Shown piece after piece: positions 1 to 8,083 of a stretch of 46,441 nucleotides of DNA (the stretch's first letter is position 1; the number at the start of each line of letters is the position of its first letter). Location of the stretch: contig NZ_JACHHV010000011.1 of assembly GCF_014202895.1 (NCBI RefSeq), forward strand, positions 1 through 46,441. The letters run 5' to 3'. Below the pieces are notes generated by a model, which saw only the letters and a program-made list of their open reading frames with translations, did no database searches and was not told the origin of the DNA. Position numbers and translations under genes: made by a program. This stretch comes from Lactovum miscens. Its GTDB lineage: Bacteria > Bacillota > Bacilli > Lactobacillales > Streptococcaceae.

Positions 1-89
1 TTTCTACTTGTCTTCTTTCAAATTCAAGTATAAGAAATTCAGGTGTTTTTTTCTTGCTTCAGGTGGCTAAACTAATTTTACAATTTGCC
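1..89 (-). mobile_element. IS30-family element, left end only (continues off window)
   Basis: The reverse complement of this stretch closely matches the upstream end of the IS30-type element at 42337. Both share the outer terminal repeat GGCAAATTGTAAAATTA, then the blocks GCCACCTGAAG and TATACTTGAATTTG. The outer end is at about 89. The transposase would be read leftwards out of the window, so only the end with its promoter-proximal DNA is visible. The copy is similar but not identical to the other two copies in the window. Confidence 0.8.
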
Positions 90-197
90 ATCAAAAAATA
101 AACATAAAAACATATAAAGAATTATGCATGCATTTCAAAAATATTTGTGGATTTTTCTCAAAGATACAAGATTAGGATACTTTTTATAAAATTTACG

Positions 198-203
198 TAT
201 AAT
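198..203 (+). promoter_or_regulatory. recX -10 box, leaderless arrangement
   Basis: A perfect TATAAT ends 4 bases before ATG 208 and 7 bases before ATG 211. No Shine-Dalgarno sequence lies in between. Transcription should start at about 210, which favours ATG 211 as a leaderless start. No good -35 box is visible. Confidence 0.55.
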
Positions 204-207
204 AGAA

Positions 208-1041
208 ATGATGAAAATTACTGAGATTAAAAAATTAAAACGTCTCTATTCTGTTAAATTTGATGAAGATATACCTGCCATTGCTAATCTTGGCAATTCT
301 AAATCTTCCAATAAAATTTATGTCACTGAAGACACAATTGTAAAATTTAGATTGTCAAAAGAAACTGACTATGATAATAGTCAAGTTAAATCAATAATTG
401 ATTTTGCTAATTATTCTTATGGGAAAAATCTCGCTATTTATTTTATCTCTTTTAAATTTCGTACTTCTGCAGAAGTTTCAAAATATCTGATTGAACACGA
501 AGTTTTGAATAAGGATGTATCTCGAATTTTGATAAAGCTACAGGAGTTGGGATTAATCGACGATGAGAAGTATGCTGAAAGTTTCATTAATGGTAAAATC
601 CTAGCAGCTCAGTCAGGCCCATTCTCAATCAAGCAGAAACTCATCCAAAAAGGACTCTCGGATGATCTTATTGAAAGTAAGTTATCTGAACTTTTTAATG
701 AAGAAAAACAGCTTGAAGTTGCTATAAAAATTGGAGAAAAACAAGCTCGGGCGAAAAAAGCTCGGTTGCCGCTCAAGCAACTCAAATTGAAACTTTCGCA
801 AACACTAGTGAATAAAGGTTTCACTTATAAAATTGCGGAGCAAGCTCTAGATAATCTAAAACTTGAAGCAGATGAAGACAATGAACAAGACTTACTCGTC
901 AAAGAAGCTGAGAGAGTTTATAATCGACTGTCTCAACGTTATGAAGGCTATGATTTGAAACATCGTCTCTCTCAGACATTAGGCCGAAAAGGATTTGACT
1001 GGGGTGATATTTCTGACATTCTAACTAATTTTGAGTTTTAA
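208..1041 (+). CDS. recX: Recombination regulatory protein RecX
   Basis: RecX is a small cytosolic protein that binds RecA and modulates its filaments during recombination and the SOS response. The 277-residue product is basic and helical. From about residue 75 it shows the RecX pattern of repeated three-helix units (KFRTSAEVSKYLIEHEV, then LIDDEKYAESFING, then KQKLIQKGLSDDLIE). The length suits lactic-acid-bacterial RecX. Two ATG codons stand side by side at 208 and 211. The upstream -10 box is so close that 211 is the better start if the message is leaderless. The gene stands alone, converging on the membrane-protein gene at 1126. Identification rests on the repeat pattern, so the family is fairly sure. 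Confidence 0.85.
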   Translation: MMKITEIKKLKRLYSVKFDEDIPAIANLGNSKSSNKIYVTEDTIVKFRLSKETDYDNSQVKSIIDFANYSYGKNLAIYFISFKFRTSAEVSKYLIEHEVLNKDVSRILIKLQELGLIDDEKYAESFINGKILAAQSGPFSIKQKLIQKGLSDDLIESKLSELFNEEKQLEVAIKIGEKQARAKKARLPLKQLKLKLSQTLVNKGFTYKIAEQALDNLKLEADEDNEQDLLVKEAERVYNRLSQRYEGYDLKHRLSQTLGRKGFDWGDISDILTNFEF

Positions 1042-1066
1042 TTATATTTCGTAACTTAATTTTTTA

Positions 1067-1108
1067 ATAAATAGACCCTTACTGAATTCTCGGTAAAGGT
1101 CTATTTAT
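1067..1108. terminator. Bidirectional terminator between recX and the 1126 gene
   Basis: An inverted repeat pairs ATAAATAGACC with GGTCTATTTAT and includes an inner TTAC/GTAA pairing. It sits between two convergent genes, with T-rich DNA on the left side. Confidence 0.7.
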
Positions 1109-1125
1109 GGCTTGCAGAAAGAATA

Positions 1126-1689
1126 CTATTTTTTTCTTCTTTTCTTCAAAATTGGATCTACATAATCAATGACAACAATAGAAGGATTTGCGTTTTGTGC
1201 ATTTTTTTTTAGCTCGTCCCAGATTCTTTGCAAGCTTCTTTTCCTGAATTGAAAACCATCAATCAAAATATTGTAAAAAACATGATTTCCATTTCTCATC
1301 ATGTTTACCCTTACATTCTTTGCAAGTTCAGCATGATTTTCTAAATTCTGGCTCGCAAATATTCCAATTTGCAGTGAAGAATTATTTGATACTTCCTCAA
1401 TTTTCATAACCTCAGACCAGGACAAATCTATTATGTGATCTTTATTAGTCATATCCTTAATTCCATTGCCTGATATCTCATACATAAGGTCATTCTTCAG
1501 AAATTTTTTAACTTCATTATTAATCATGAGGAGGAAGAAAATTAGTAGGACAATAATAACCACAAAAATTAAAATTGGTGGGTTTTTGAAAATTAAAACA
1601 CTTAAAAAACCAAGAAAAATTAAAACCTCAATGGTTATTGAAATTCCCCCCCTAATCCTATCGGGGTATACCAGATATTTTGTATTCAT
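1126..1689 (-). CDS. Two-helix membrane protein of unknown function
   Basis: I do not recognise a named gene. The 187-residue product has two hydrophobic segments at about residues 15-35 and 37-56, then a soluble C-terminal half ending in a basic tail (KKRRKK). The layout of two adjacent N-terminal helices followed by a beta-rich domain resembles small bacterial PH-like membrane proteins (STM3941/YcxB type), but this is only a shape argument. Its start codon overlaps the stop of the HAD phosphatase gene (TAATG), so the two are probably translationally coupled. It is the last gene of the hydroxyacid dehydrogenase-phosphatase unit. Confidence 0.6.
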   Translation of the reverse strand: MNTKYLVYPDRIRGGISITIEVLIFLGFLSVLIFKNPPILIFVVIIVLLIFFLLMINNEVKKFLKNDLMYEISGNGIKDMTNKDHIIDLSWSEVMKIEEVSNNSSLQIGIFASQNLENHAELAKNVRVNMMRNGNHVFYNILIDGFQFRKRSLQRIWDELKKNAQNANPSIVVIDYVDPILKKRRKK

Positions 1690-2408
1690 TAAATAATGTA
1701 ATCCTTTTTAGATAGATATTTCTCAGCTTGGCTCAAATCATCAAATTTAAAATCCGAAATGACCATTTTGTCTCTTAAATTATCCAAATTCTTGAGTAAT
1801 TTGTGTTTTCCATCAAACCCGCCTAACGCTCTGATATCATCTTCTATTAGCACAGAGCGTATTCCTGCAGCTTTAGCCGCCTGAATTCCTACTATTGAAT
1901 CTTCAAATACTAAACAAGACTCGACTGCTATTTCTGCTAGTCGACTTGCCGCGAGAAATACATCTGGGGCAGGTTTACCTTGTTTCATATCCTGACCAGA
2001 TACAATGATATCCATCATTCCAGACATTTCTTCCATTTCTAGATATCTCATGATTTTAGGCTTTGAAGTTGAAGAAGCTAAGGCAACTTTTAAACCAGCA
2101 CTTTTTGCCGAGTTAAGTATTTGAAGCAAGCCCTTCTTTTTGAAAACTCGTTTTTCCTTTTTGAGAATTCCATCTTTTGACCTATTAATCTCGAATCTCC
2201 AAGTTCCTACTGGTGCAGTATCTCCATAGAGTTCATGCATTCCTTTCATTATGCCCTTTTCAGTTCTCCCCGTCAAATAATAATAGACATCCGCTGTAAC
2301 TTGAAAATTATGCATTTGAGCTGACTGTAAATACGCTCTATAAGCAAGACGGCCAGTATCAAACATTAACCCATCCATATCAAATATCAAAAGTTTAATT
2401 TTTGTCAT
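1689..2408 (-). CDS. HAD-superfamily phosphatase (beta-phosphoglucomutase-like)
   Basis: This is a 239-residue cytosolic haloacid dehalogenase-type enzyme that would hydrolyse or transfer phosphate on a small phosphorylated metabolite. Motif I is FDMDG at residues 9-13 with nucleophile Asp10 and acid/base Asp12. Motif II is SST in VALASSTSK. Motif III is GKPAPD, and motif IV is the acidic FEDS in LVFEDSIVGIQAA. The helical cap after motif I places it in the beta-phosphoglucomutase/YcjU-like subgroup. The gene starts immediately after the stop codon of the hydroxyacid dehydrogenase gene and overlaps the next gene. The company of sugar-acid genes suggests a sugar-acid phosphate substrate, but this is inference. 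Confidence 0.8.
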   Translation of the reverse strand: MTKIKLLIFDMDGLMFDTGRLAYRAYLQSAQMHNFQVTADVYYYLTGRTEKGIMKGMHELYGDTAPVGTWRFEINRSKDGILKKEKRVFKKKGLLQILNSAKSAGLKVALASSTSKPKIMRYLEMEEMSGMMDIIVSGQDMKQGKPAPDVFLAASRLAEIAVESCLVFEDSIVGIQAAKAAGIRSVLIEDDIRALGGFDGKHKLLKNLDNLRDKMVISDFKFDDLSQAEKYLSKKDYII

Positions 2409-3383
2409 CTAATTTACCAAATATTCTGGTTTTTCTCCTTTAACAACAGCTCTAATATCTGTCAAGCACTTCTCCCCCATCCCTTCAAGACATTCGTATG
2501 TATAAGCCGATGTATGGGGAGTTACTAAAATTTTTGGATTTCCAAAATATGGATGTGAACTCTCTGCTGGCTCTGATATCATTACATCCGTCGCCAATCC
2601 AGCAACTTGTCCTTTTTCAATAGCTGATATAATAGCTTTTTCTTCAATTAGTGCTCCACGTGCCGTATTTGTAATATAAACTCCACTTTTGACTAATTTT
2701 AAGGTCTCATAATTTATGATGTTCTCACTTGTTTCATTTAAAGTACAATTCAACGAAATAAAATCTGCTTCCCTCAGAAGAAGTTCAAGCGGAACTAATT
2801 CAACCTTATTTTTAATTGCCCATTCATTATCAAGTTTTGGATCCGTGACAAGAACACGACCATTAAAACCATATTTGAAAATTTCAGCTACTCGGCTCCC
2901 AATATTACCACAGCCAATCACTCCAAAAGTCTTACCAGTTAGATTATTTCCCATAAAATTTGCCCTATCCGTCCAGTGGCTTTCAATAGCTGCTTTGCTC
3001 GAATTACGAGTTTGACGGACTAGTGCCAAAAGGTTTGCCACCGCATTTTCCGCTACTGCATTTCGCTCTACCAAAGGAGGTACGATGGACACAAAAACAT
3101 TGTGATTTTTGGCAGCCGCAAGATCAATATTGTTATAACCTATCCCATGCCTTGAAATAATAAACAACTCATCTTTATTTTCAAAGAAATCTTTTGTAAA
3201 AAATGGGGTTACACTTGAAATGATAATATTGAAACCATTTAACTTTTCTGCTAATTCTCTACCCGAAATCTCATTTGGAACACGAAAGTATTCAACTTTC
3301 CCTATTTCTTTTAGTGCTTCAACATGCTTTGGAAAAACTCGTCCAAAGCTGCTCGAATTTACAATTGCAATTTTATATTCCAT
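2409..3383 (-). CDS. D-2-hydroxyacid dehydrogenase family protein
   Basis: This is an NAD(P)-dependent D-2-hydroxyacid dehydrogenase of 324 residues. The Rossmann fingerprint GCGNIG is at residues 157-162. The catalytic set is present: Arg242 in TARGAL, Glu271 in DVMISEP and His290 in TPHTSAY. The substrate is not fixed by sequence. Phosphoglycerate, glyoxylate or 2-keto-sugar-acid reductases share this fold, and the neighbouring gluconate-type genes make a 2-ketogluconate-like substrate attractive. It follows a terminator at 3442-3463, so it is either expressed by read-through of the PTS operon or from a weak promoter of its own. It is tightly linked to the downstream HAD phosphatase gene. 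Confidence 0.8.
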   Translation of the reverse strand: MEYKIAIVNSSSFGRVFPKHVEALKEIGKVEYFRVPNEISGRELAEKLNGFNIIISSVTPFFTKDFFENKDELFIISRHGIGYNNIDLAAAKNHNVFVSIVPPLVERNAVAENAVANLLALVRQTRNSSKAAIESHWTDRANFMGNNLTGKTFGVIGCGNIGSRVAEIFKYGFNGRVLVTDPKLDNEWAIKNKVELVPLELLLREADFISLNCTLNETSENIINYETLKLVKSGVYITNTARGALIEEKAIISAIEKGQVAGLATDVMISEPAESSHPYFGNPKILVTPHTSAYTYECLEGMGEKCLTDIRAVVKGEKPEYLVN

Positions 3384-3441
3384 AATTTTCCCATTCTTTT
3401 TTGATTTGTGATATTTTTTACAATCTTTTAAACTAATAAGA

Positions 3442-3463
3442 AAGCCGCCCCGTAGGACGGCTT
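3442..3463 (-). terminator. Terminator after the PTS operon
   Basis: On the minus strand AAGCCGTCC pairs with GGGCGGCTT around a TACG tetraloop and is followed by TCTTATT. It lies just past the stop codon of the PTS IIB gene. Confidence 0.8.
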
Positions 3464-3467
3464 GTCG

Positions 3468-3959
3468 CTACAAAGCCTTTAAAGCCTCTTCTAACGATAC
3501 TTTTTTTGTATCAGGAACCGTTTGGAAGGTCACTTCAATATTTTTTTCTTCATGAAGTTGCTTAAGAAGCTCTCCATCTTCTCTTGTCAGGCCAACAGTA
3601 TTAATTACGAATGTTGCATTCGTTTTTTTAGCAATTCCACCAATATTTAAGGCCACAGCAGGAATCCCATGATCAATGACTTCTTTGGCAGCTTTAATTG
3701 TTTTGAAAAGCAGAATCACATTGTCTGATCCAAATTGATTTTTCTCCCACTCTTCAATGGCCTCTGTCGTACTAAAGACACCAATCTTTAATCCTGACGA
3801 TGAATTTGTTGAAATATAAATGTCTTTCATGAAATCATCAGCAGCAGTATCATTATCAACAACGTAAATTGCATTCGTTCCCATGCCTTTAGACCACTTT
3901 GTCATAACCTGACCGTGAATCAAGCGATCATCCACACGCAATAAATTAATTTTTCCCAT
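3468..3959 (-). CDS. PTS mannose/fructose/sorbose-family IIB component
   Basis: This is the cytosolic IIB phosphocarrier of a mannose-family phosphotransferase system. It takes phosphate from IIA and passes it to the sugar entering through IIC-IID. The 163 residues have the family length. The phosphorylated His15 lies in the standard context DDRLIHGQV. A clear Shine-Dalgarno sequence (GAGAGGAAG) precedes the ATG. It is the last gene of the operon 6PGDH-IIC-IID-IIA-IIB, directly before a strong terminator. The substrate is unknown, and the operon context points to gluconate or another sugar acid rather than mannose. Confidence 0.9.
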   Translation of the reverse strand: MGKINLLRVDDRLIHGQVMTKWSKGMGTNAIYVVDNDTAADDFMKDIYISTNSSSGLKIGVFSTTEAIEEWEKNQFGSDNVILLFKTIKAAKEVIDHGIPAVALNIGGIAKKTNATFVINTVGLTREDGELLKQLHEEKNIEVTFQTVPDTKKVSLEEALKAL

Positions 3960-3961
3960 TT

Positions 3962-4381
3962 CTATCTTCCTCTCTTTAAAAAACTTATATCAATTAGTTG
4001 TATACCTTCCTCAGCTGTATTTTTAACGGTGTTGAGCAAAACCTCACTATCTTCAGCTGTTTTATAGAATGTCAGCATCTCGATAAGCATTGGCATATTT
4101 ACGCCTGTAAATATTTTTTCAACTCCCTTTGACAAGAGATAGAGAGCAACATTAGAGGGACTTCCTCCAAGTAAATCACAAAGTACATATACTTTCTTTC
4201 CTTCATTAATGTAATTTTCCACTACTAAACTGGCTTCAGAACGTAAATCTTCAACAGAATCTCCTGGTTTAAGCGCTAAAGCTTTGATATCTTCTTGAGG
4301 TCCCATTATCATTTCAGCGCTTTTGACTAACTCAATGCCAAATTGTCCATGAGTAATTATTAATAGTGCACGATTTTCCAT
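3962..4381 (-). CDS. PTS mannose-family IIA component
   Basis: This is the cytosolic IIA domain that receives phosphate from HPr. The 139-residue protein starts MENRALLIITHG, and His11 in the ITHG context is the expected phosphorylation site. A longer reading from 4426 is possible, but ATG 4381 has the strong ribosome-binding site AGGAGG at the right spacing, so it was chosen. IIA is a separate polypeptide here rather than fused to IIB, as in sorbose- and gluconate-type systems. The gene lies 2 bases upstream of the IIB gene and 31 bases after the IID gene. Confidence 0.88.
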   Translation of the reverse strand: MENRALLIITHGQFGIELVKSAEMIMGPQEDIKALALKPGDSVEDLRSEASLVVENYINEGKKVYVLCDLLGGSPSNVALYLLSKGVEKIFTGVNMPMLIEMLTFYKTAEDSEVLLNTVKNTAEEGIQLIDISFLKRGR

Positions 4382-4412
4382 GATTTTCCTCCTAATGTTG
4401 AATGTTGCAATA

Positions 4413-5357
4413 TTATAGTATTCCAACTGCTGCTAAAACAATTAATGCAATTGTTAAATAAACTAAACCGCGCATAATCTTTAACCCCTTCTTATCAAAG
4501 TAGAAGTAAAGTGCCATGATTGCAACAAGAGGAAGCAAGCCTGGAAGGATTTGGTTTAAAATATCTTGGATAACAAAAGCTTTCCCACTAATAGTAAATT
4601 TAAGACCTGAAGTAATAGTCACATAACTTGATGCCATTATTCCCATCATAAATAGGCCTAAAACACCTAGTGCATTGATGATTGTTTTTGTACGTTCACC
4701 GGTCATAATCTCTTTAGCAGCATTACGCCCAAGTCTATACCCCATTTTAGTGAAGAAATATCCATAGATAAATGTTGCAGTCGCAAAGCAGAGGAAAGGA
4801 AGTATCGCTCCAAGCGGATTTCCTTGTTTAGCATAAGGCAAGAAGATCGCAATAAAAATATATTGAATTGTGCCAGAGTCAATGGCGTCGCCAATACCAG
4901 CAAGTGGACCCATTAAGCCAACTTTTGTGTTTGAAATCAAACTTGGATCAATTGCCTCATTAACTTTTCCTTCATGAAGTGCTTTTGCACGACTTTCTTC
5001 AAGAGAAATCGACATACCTGTTAAGGTACCACCACCCCAAACGGCTTGAGTATTGAAAAACATTAGATGACGTTGATATGCCTCACCACGCATAATTTTA
5101 TCTTTGTATAGTTTTTTTAGAGCTGGCATCATACCAAACAAAAAGGATGGTGCAAGCATACGGTCAAATGTATGGGGTACTTCATTAGCCCACCACCAAC
5201 GAAACCAAGATTTCATTAAATCTTTGTTGGTAATTTCGTCGGGCTTGTTTTCAGGCTTTGTCATTACTGAAACATCAGCATGAATCAGTCCTTCCTCATC
5301 CATATAATCTTCAATTCTCGTCGATGTTGCTACAACATTTACATTATCTTCAGTCAT
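4413..5357 (-). CDS. PTS mannose-family IID component
   Basis: IID forms the membrane channel together with IIC. The 314-residue protein contains the family landmarks FNTQAVWGG (residues 101-109) and GPLAGIGDAID (150-160), with a C-terminal hydrophobic region from about 166 to 314. The hydrophilic N-terminus is unusual: about 40 acidic residues precede the usual KDLMKSWFRWWW start, making it longer than most IID proteins (roughly 270-300). A Shine-Dalgarno sequence (AAGGAAG) supports ATG 5357. The gene begins 1 base after the IIC gene, so it is translationally coupled. Confidence 0.9.
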   Translation of the reverse strand: MTEDNVNVVATSTRIEDYMDEEGLIHADVSVMTKPENKPDEITNKDLMKSWFRWWWANEVPHTFDRMLAPSFLFGMMPALKKLYKDKIMRGEAYQRHLMFFNTQAVWGGGTLTGMSISLEESRAKALHEGKVNEAIDPSLISNTKVGLMGPLAGIGDAIDSGTIQYIFIAIFLPYAKQGNPLGAILPFLCFATATFIYGYFFTKMGYRLGRNAAKEIMTGERTKTIINALGVLGLFMMGIMASSYVTITSGLKFTISGKAFVIQDILNQILPGLLPLVAIMALYFYFDKKGLKIMRGLVYLTIALIVLAAVGIL

Positions 5358-5358
5358 T

Positions 5359-6117
5359 TTAATCTTCCTTCTTCATAAATTGAGTATAGAGAACAGCTAA
5401 AGCTACACCAATTATGGCATATGTCACTGTGTTAATCTTAAGTGATACAAGAGCCACGCTTACAAAGTATGCAAGGAAGAAATAAACCAAAAGACTCTTT
5501 TTACCAATTACATGCATAATAACTGCAATTCCAAGGGCTGCTAATCCGCCACCAACCACTGTCAATATGTGTAAGACTGGTCCATTTGATAAACTCTTAA
5601 TTACTGATGAGATGGCTGGAGCACCATAATAAAGCGCGATGAAAAGCATTGGCACAAATAAACAAAAGGAAATAACTGCAGGGATTACCATAATGCTTGT
5701 TATAAGACCTTTGTCATTGGCTTCGCGGGCAAACTTATCCATTTGACGAGTAAAGAAAGTATTTAAGAAGAAACGGAATTGGTAAAGATAGCTCCCCAAA
5801 AGTCCAACTGGTACAGCTATGGCAACAGCTGCTTCTGGTTTCAAGTTACCAATAATCGCTACTGAAACCGCAATTGCTGCTGCAATAGAAGGTTCTGCAG
5901 GAAGTGTTCCTCCAGGAGCTACTGTCCCCATGTATATCAATTGGATTGTTGCAGTAACAATCATAGCCTCAGCAACGTGACCAGTTACTAACCCAACTAC
6001 GAAACCTGTCATTAGTGGACTAAAGCGTAAAGTTAATGTCGCATAACCAAGAATACGCGATTCAACAAGCGCTACCCAAATTGCAATGAGAAGAGCTTGA
6101 ACTACGGTGAGTGTCAT
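5359..6117 (-). CDS. PTS mannose-family IIC component
   Basis: This is an integral membrane permease component of 252 residues, hydrophobic almost throughout. It has the family pattern of an N-terminal helix (LLIAIWVALVESRILGY) and a conserved loop around GTVAPGGTLPAEPSIAAAIA. It pairs with IID to move the substrate. The start has an AAGGAG ribosome-binding site. It is the first PTS gene after the 6-phosphogluconate dehydrogenase gene, in the order IIC-IID-IIA-IIB. Confidence 0.9.
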   Translation of the reverse strand: MTLTVVQALLIAIWVALVESRILGYATLTLRFSPLMTGFVVGLVTGHVAEAMIVTATIQLIYMGTVAPGGTLPAEPSIAAAIAVSVAIIGNLKPEAAVAIAVPVGLLGSYLYQFRFFLNTFFTRQMDKFAREANDKGLITSIMVIPAVISFCLFVPMLFIALYYGAPAISSVIKSLSNGPVLHILTVVGGGLAALGIAVIMHVIGKKSLLVYFFLAYFVSVALVSLKINTVTYAIIGVALAVLYTQFMKKED

Positions 6118-6140
6118 AATATTTTTCTCCTTAAAATTTT

Positions 6141-7055
6141 TTATTTTTTTTCTACTAAATCAACAGCATGGCCACCAAAACCGTTTCTGAGGGCCGCAAC
6201 GACCTTACCGGTAAAGGTATCACTTTGCATCGAACGATTTCTCATCATCAGTGAAAGAGCGATAACTGGGGCTGGTACATTATATTCAAGAGCTTCTTCA
6301 ATTGCCCATTTGCCTTCACCGGATGCATGCATCCGGCCAGCAATTTCAGTAAGTTTTGGATCCTTTTTGAATGCTTCTTCAGCAAGTTCCATCAACCATG
6401 ATCTAACCACTGAACCATGATTCCATAGGTTTGCAACTTTTTCATAATCATAGTCATAATCAGAGGCTTCTAAAATTTCAAACCCCTCAGCAATTGCTTG
6501 CATCATCCCATATTCTATTCCATTATGAATCATTTTAAGATAATGTCCGGATCCAATTTTCCCTGTGAAAAGATAGGCGCCATTTTCTGATAAATCGGCA
6601 AAAAGTGGTTCAATTATTTCCCAAGATTCAACATCATTTCCTCCTATCATAAAGTTTCCCGCTCGGCGAGCCCCATCCATTCCGCCAGAGGTTCCTGCAT
6701 CAAAGAATTTTATTCCATTCTCTTCGAGTAACACATTTTGACGAAGATTTTCCTTATAATTTGAATTTCCTCCATCAATCAAAATATCACCTGCTTTAAG
6801 TTTTTTTGATAGTTGAGTCACCATTGAATCAGTGATTTCACCCGCTGGAAGCATCAACCAAATTATTTTTGGATTTGGCAATTTTTCAATTAATTCGTCT
6901 ATATCCTTTGCTCCAGTAACAAATGATGAATATGAATCAGCATTTTTTACAGCATCAGAATTTAAATCAAACGCCACAATTTTATTTCCATGATCAACCG
7001 CGTTTTTCACTAAATTTAGGCCCATTTTCCCAAGACCTATCATTCCAAACTTCAT
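6141..7055 (-). CDS. 6-phosphogluconate dehydrogenase, short (GntZ/YqeC) type
   Basis: The enzyme oxidatively decarboxylates 6-phosphogluconate to ribulose 5-phosphate. The 304 residues match the short, usually NAD-preferring, class rather than the roughly 470-residue Gnd class. Motifs seen are the nucleotide-binding GLGKMG (7-12), IDGGNSNY (93-100), GTSGG (121-125) and the catalytic Lys174 with His177-Asn178 in KMIHNG. The ribosome-binding site AAGGAGG gives a secure start. It is the first gene of the PTS operon. Its promoter carries a cre site and faces the divergent rpiR gene. Its presence in front of the PTS is the main reason to think the imported compound is gluconate-like. Confidence 0.88.
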   Translation of the reverse strand: MKFGMIGLGKMGLNLVKNAVDHGNKIVAFDLNSDAVKNADSYSSFVTGAKDIDELIEKLPNPKIIWLMLPAGEITDSMVTQLSKKLKAGDILIDGGNSNYKENLRQNVLLEENGIKFFDAGTSGGMDGARRAGNFMIGGNDVESWEIIEPLFADLSENGAYLFTGKIGSGHYLKMIHNGIEYGMMQAIAEGFEILEASDYDYDYEKVANLWNHGSVVRSWLMELAEEAFKKDPKLTEIAGRMHASGEGKWAIEEALEYNVPAPVIALSLMMRNRSMQSDTFTGKVVAALRNGFGGHAVDLVEKK

Positions 7056-7065
7056 TTTTCCTCCT

Positions 7066-7079
7066 TGTTAACGCTTACA
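7066..7079. promoter_or_regulatory. cre site (CcpA operator) of the PTS/6PGDH operon
   Basis: TGTTAACGCTTACA matches the catabolite-responsive element consensus TGWNANCGNTNWCA at every defined position. It lies at the predicted transcription start of the minus-strand operon, where CcpA binding would block transcription when better sugars are present. Confidence 0.85.
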
Positions 7080-7084
7080 TTAAT

Positions 7085-7113
7085 AGTTTACGAAAAAGTT
7101 TTTCTTTTGTCAA
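7085..7113 (-). promoter_or_regulatory. Promoter of the PTS/6PGDH operon
   Basis: On the minus strand a perfect -35 TTGACA (7108-7113) is followed by a 17-base spacer and -10 TAAACT (7085-7090). The cre site starts right downstream. Confidence 0.8.
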
Positions 7114-7121
7114 TAGTAAAA

Positions 7122-7136
7122 TGAAAATTTTTTTCA
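7122..7136. promoter_or_regulatory. Palindrome upstream of the PTS promoter, possible RpiR operator
   Basis: TGAAAATTTTTTTCA is an inverted repeat (TGAAAA-TTT-TTTTCA) just upstream of the -35 box, between the operon and the divergent rpiR gene. Position and symmetry suit an RpiR activator site. The assignment is inferred. Confidence 0.4.
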
Positions 7137-7193
7137 AAAATTAATCGTTTTATGCCTTTTGCGTAATCTTTTGTGTGATATAATAAATCCAAT

Positions 7194-8039
7194 ATGATAT
7201 CACTGATTAATAGAATTAGATCTTACGAAGATAAACTTAGCAAGTCTGACAAAAGTCTTGCGGAATTCATTTTAGGCAACCCAGTTAAAGCTGGAAAACT
7301 GTCGATCCAAGAACTATCAAATTTAACCCATATTTCTATTGCAACGATTTCTAGATTTGCAAAAAAAATTGGCTATCAATCTTACCAGGATTTAAAGTTT
7401 GAAATGTCTAGTATTTCTCCCAAAAGAAATGATGATTTTTTTCACGAAATCAATTCTAGCGACAGCCCTCATGAAATGTTGATTAAAAATTTTGGTGCAA
7501 ATATCGCCTCTCTCCAAGCAACTCAAGCTTTTATCACCGATACCGAAATTGAAAAGTCTGTGGGACTTCTTTTATCTGCCAAAAAATGTGCTTTTCTTGG
7601 GCTTGGTGCATCAAACGCGGTTGCTCTCATTGCATATCATCGATTTTTAAAAACTCCAATGACAGCTTTTTTTAGTTCAGATTTCCATTTTCAACAAATG
7701 ATTGCTGCCAAAATGACAAAAGGGGATTGCGCTATTGTCATCTCTCATAGTGGAAAAAATCGTGACACAATTCGATTGGTAGAAATTTTAAAAGAAAGAA
7801 ATGTCTCCGTCATTGGAATTACAAGTTTTGCAGGTTCTCCTTTTGCTGAAATGGTGGACATAGCTCTCATTTCAGTTGCTGAGGAAACTAGCTATCGCCT
7901 CGAAGCTGTTTCAAGTACACTTTCTCAAATCAGTTTACTTGACAGTTTATTCATGATTTATGGAATACAGAAAAAAAACAAAACGAATGAGGCTCTTGAA
8001 AGTATTCATGAAGTCATTCGTAAAACTAGGTTTGATTAA
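7194..8039 (+). CDS. RpiR-family transcriptional regulator
   Basis: This is a 281-residue sugar-phosphate-sensing regulator. The N-terminal helix-turn-helix domain spans about residues 1-80, with recognition region LSIQELSNLTHISIATISRFAKKIGY. A SIS (sugar isomerase) domain of about residues 110-245 contains FLGLGASN and VISHSGKNRDT, and would bind a phosphosugar. It is divergent from the PTS/6PGDH operon and next to the kinase gene, so it is the probable local regulator, with 6-phosphogluconate a likely effector by inference. An extended -10 TGATATAAT ends 9 bases before the ATG and no ribosome-binding site is visible, so the transcript has almost no leader. Confidence 0.85.
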   Translation: MISLINRIRSYEDKLSKSDKSLAEFILGNPVKAGKLSIQELSNLTHISIATISRFAKKIGYQSYQDLKFEMSSISPKRNDDFFHEINSSDSPHEMLIKNFGANIASLQATQAFITDTEIEKSVGLLLSAKKCAFLGLGASNAVALIAYHRFLKTPMTAFFSSDFHFQQMIAAKMTKGDCAIVISHSGKNRDTIRLVEILKERNVSVIGITSFAGSPFAEMVDIALISVAEETSYRLEAVSSTLSQISLLDSLFMIYGIQKKNKTNEALESIHEVIRKTRFD

Positions 8040-8053
8040 AATATTCTGTCAAA

Positions 8054-8083
8054 AAAAGTCGATTCATTATGAAATCGACTTTT
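8054..8083. terminator. Bidirectional terminator between rpiR and the kinase gene
   Basis: AAAAGTCGAT pairs with ATCGACTTTT, with A and T runs on both sides. The two flanking genes converge here. Confidence 0.8.

Noticed and set aside
3468-6117. Calling the PTS the main mannose/glucose system (ManLMN)
   Set aside because: IIA and IIB are separate proteins and the operon starts with 6-phosphogluconate dehydrogenase next to a gluconate-type kinase, unlike the ManLMN operons.
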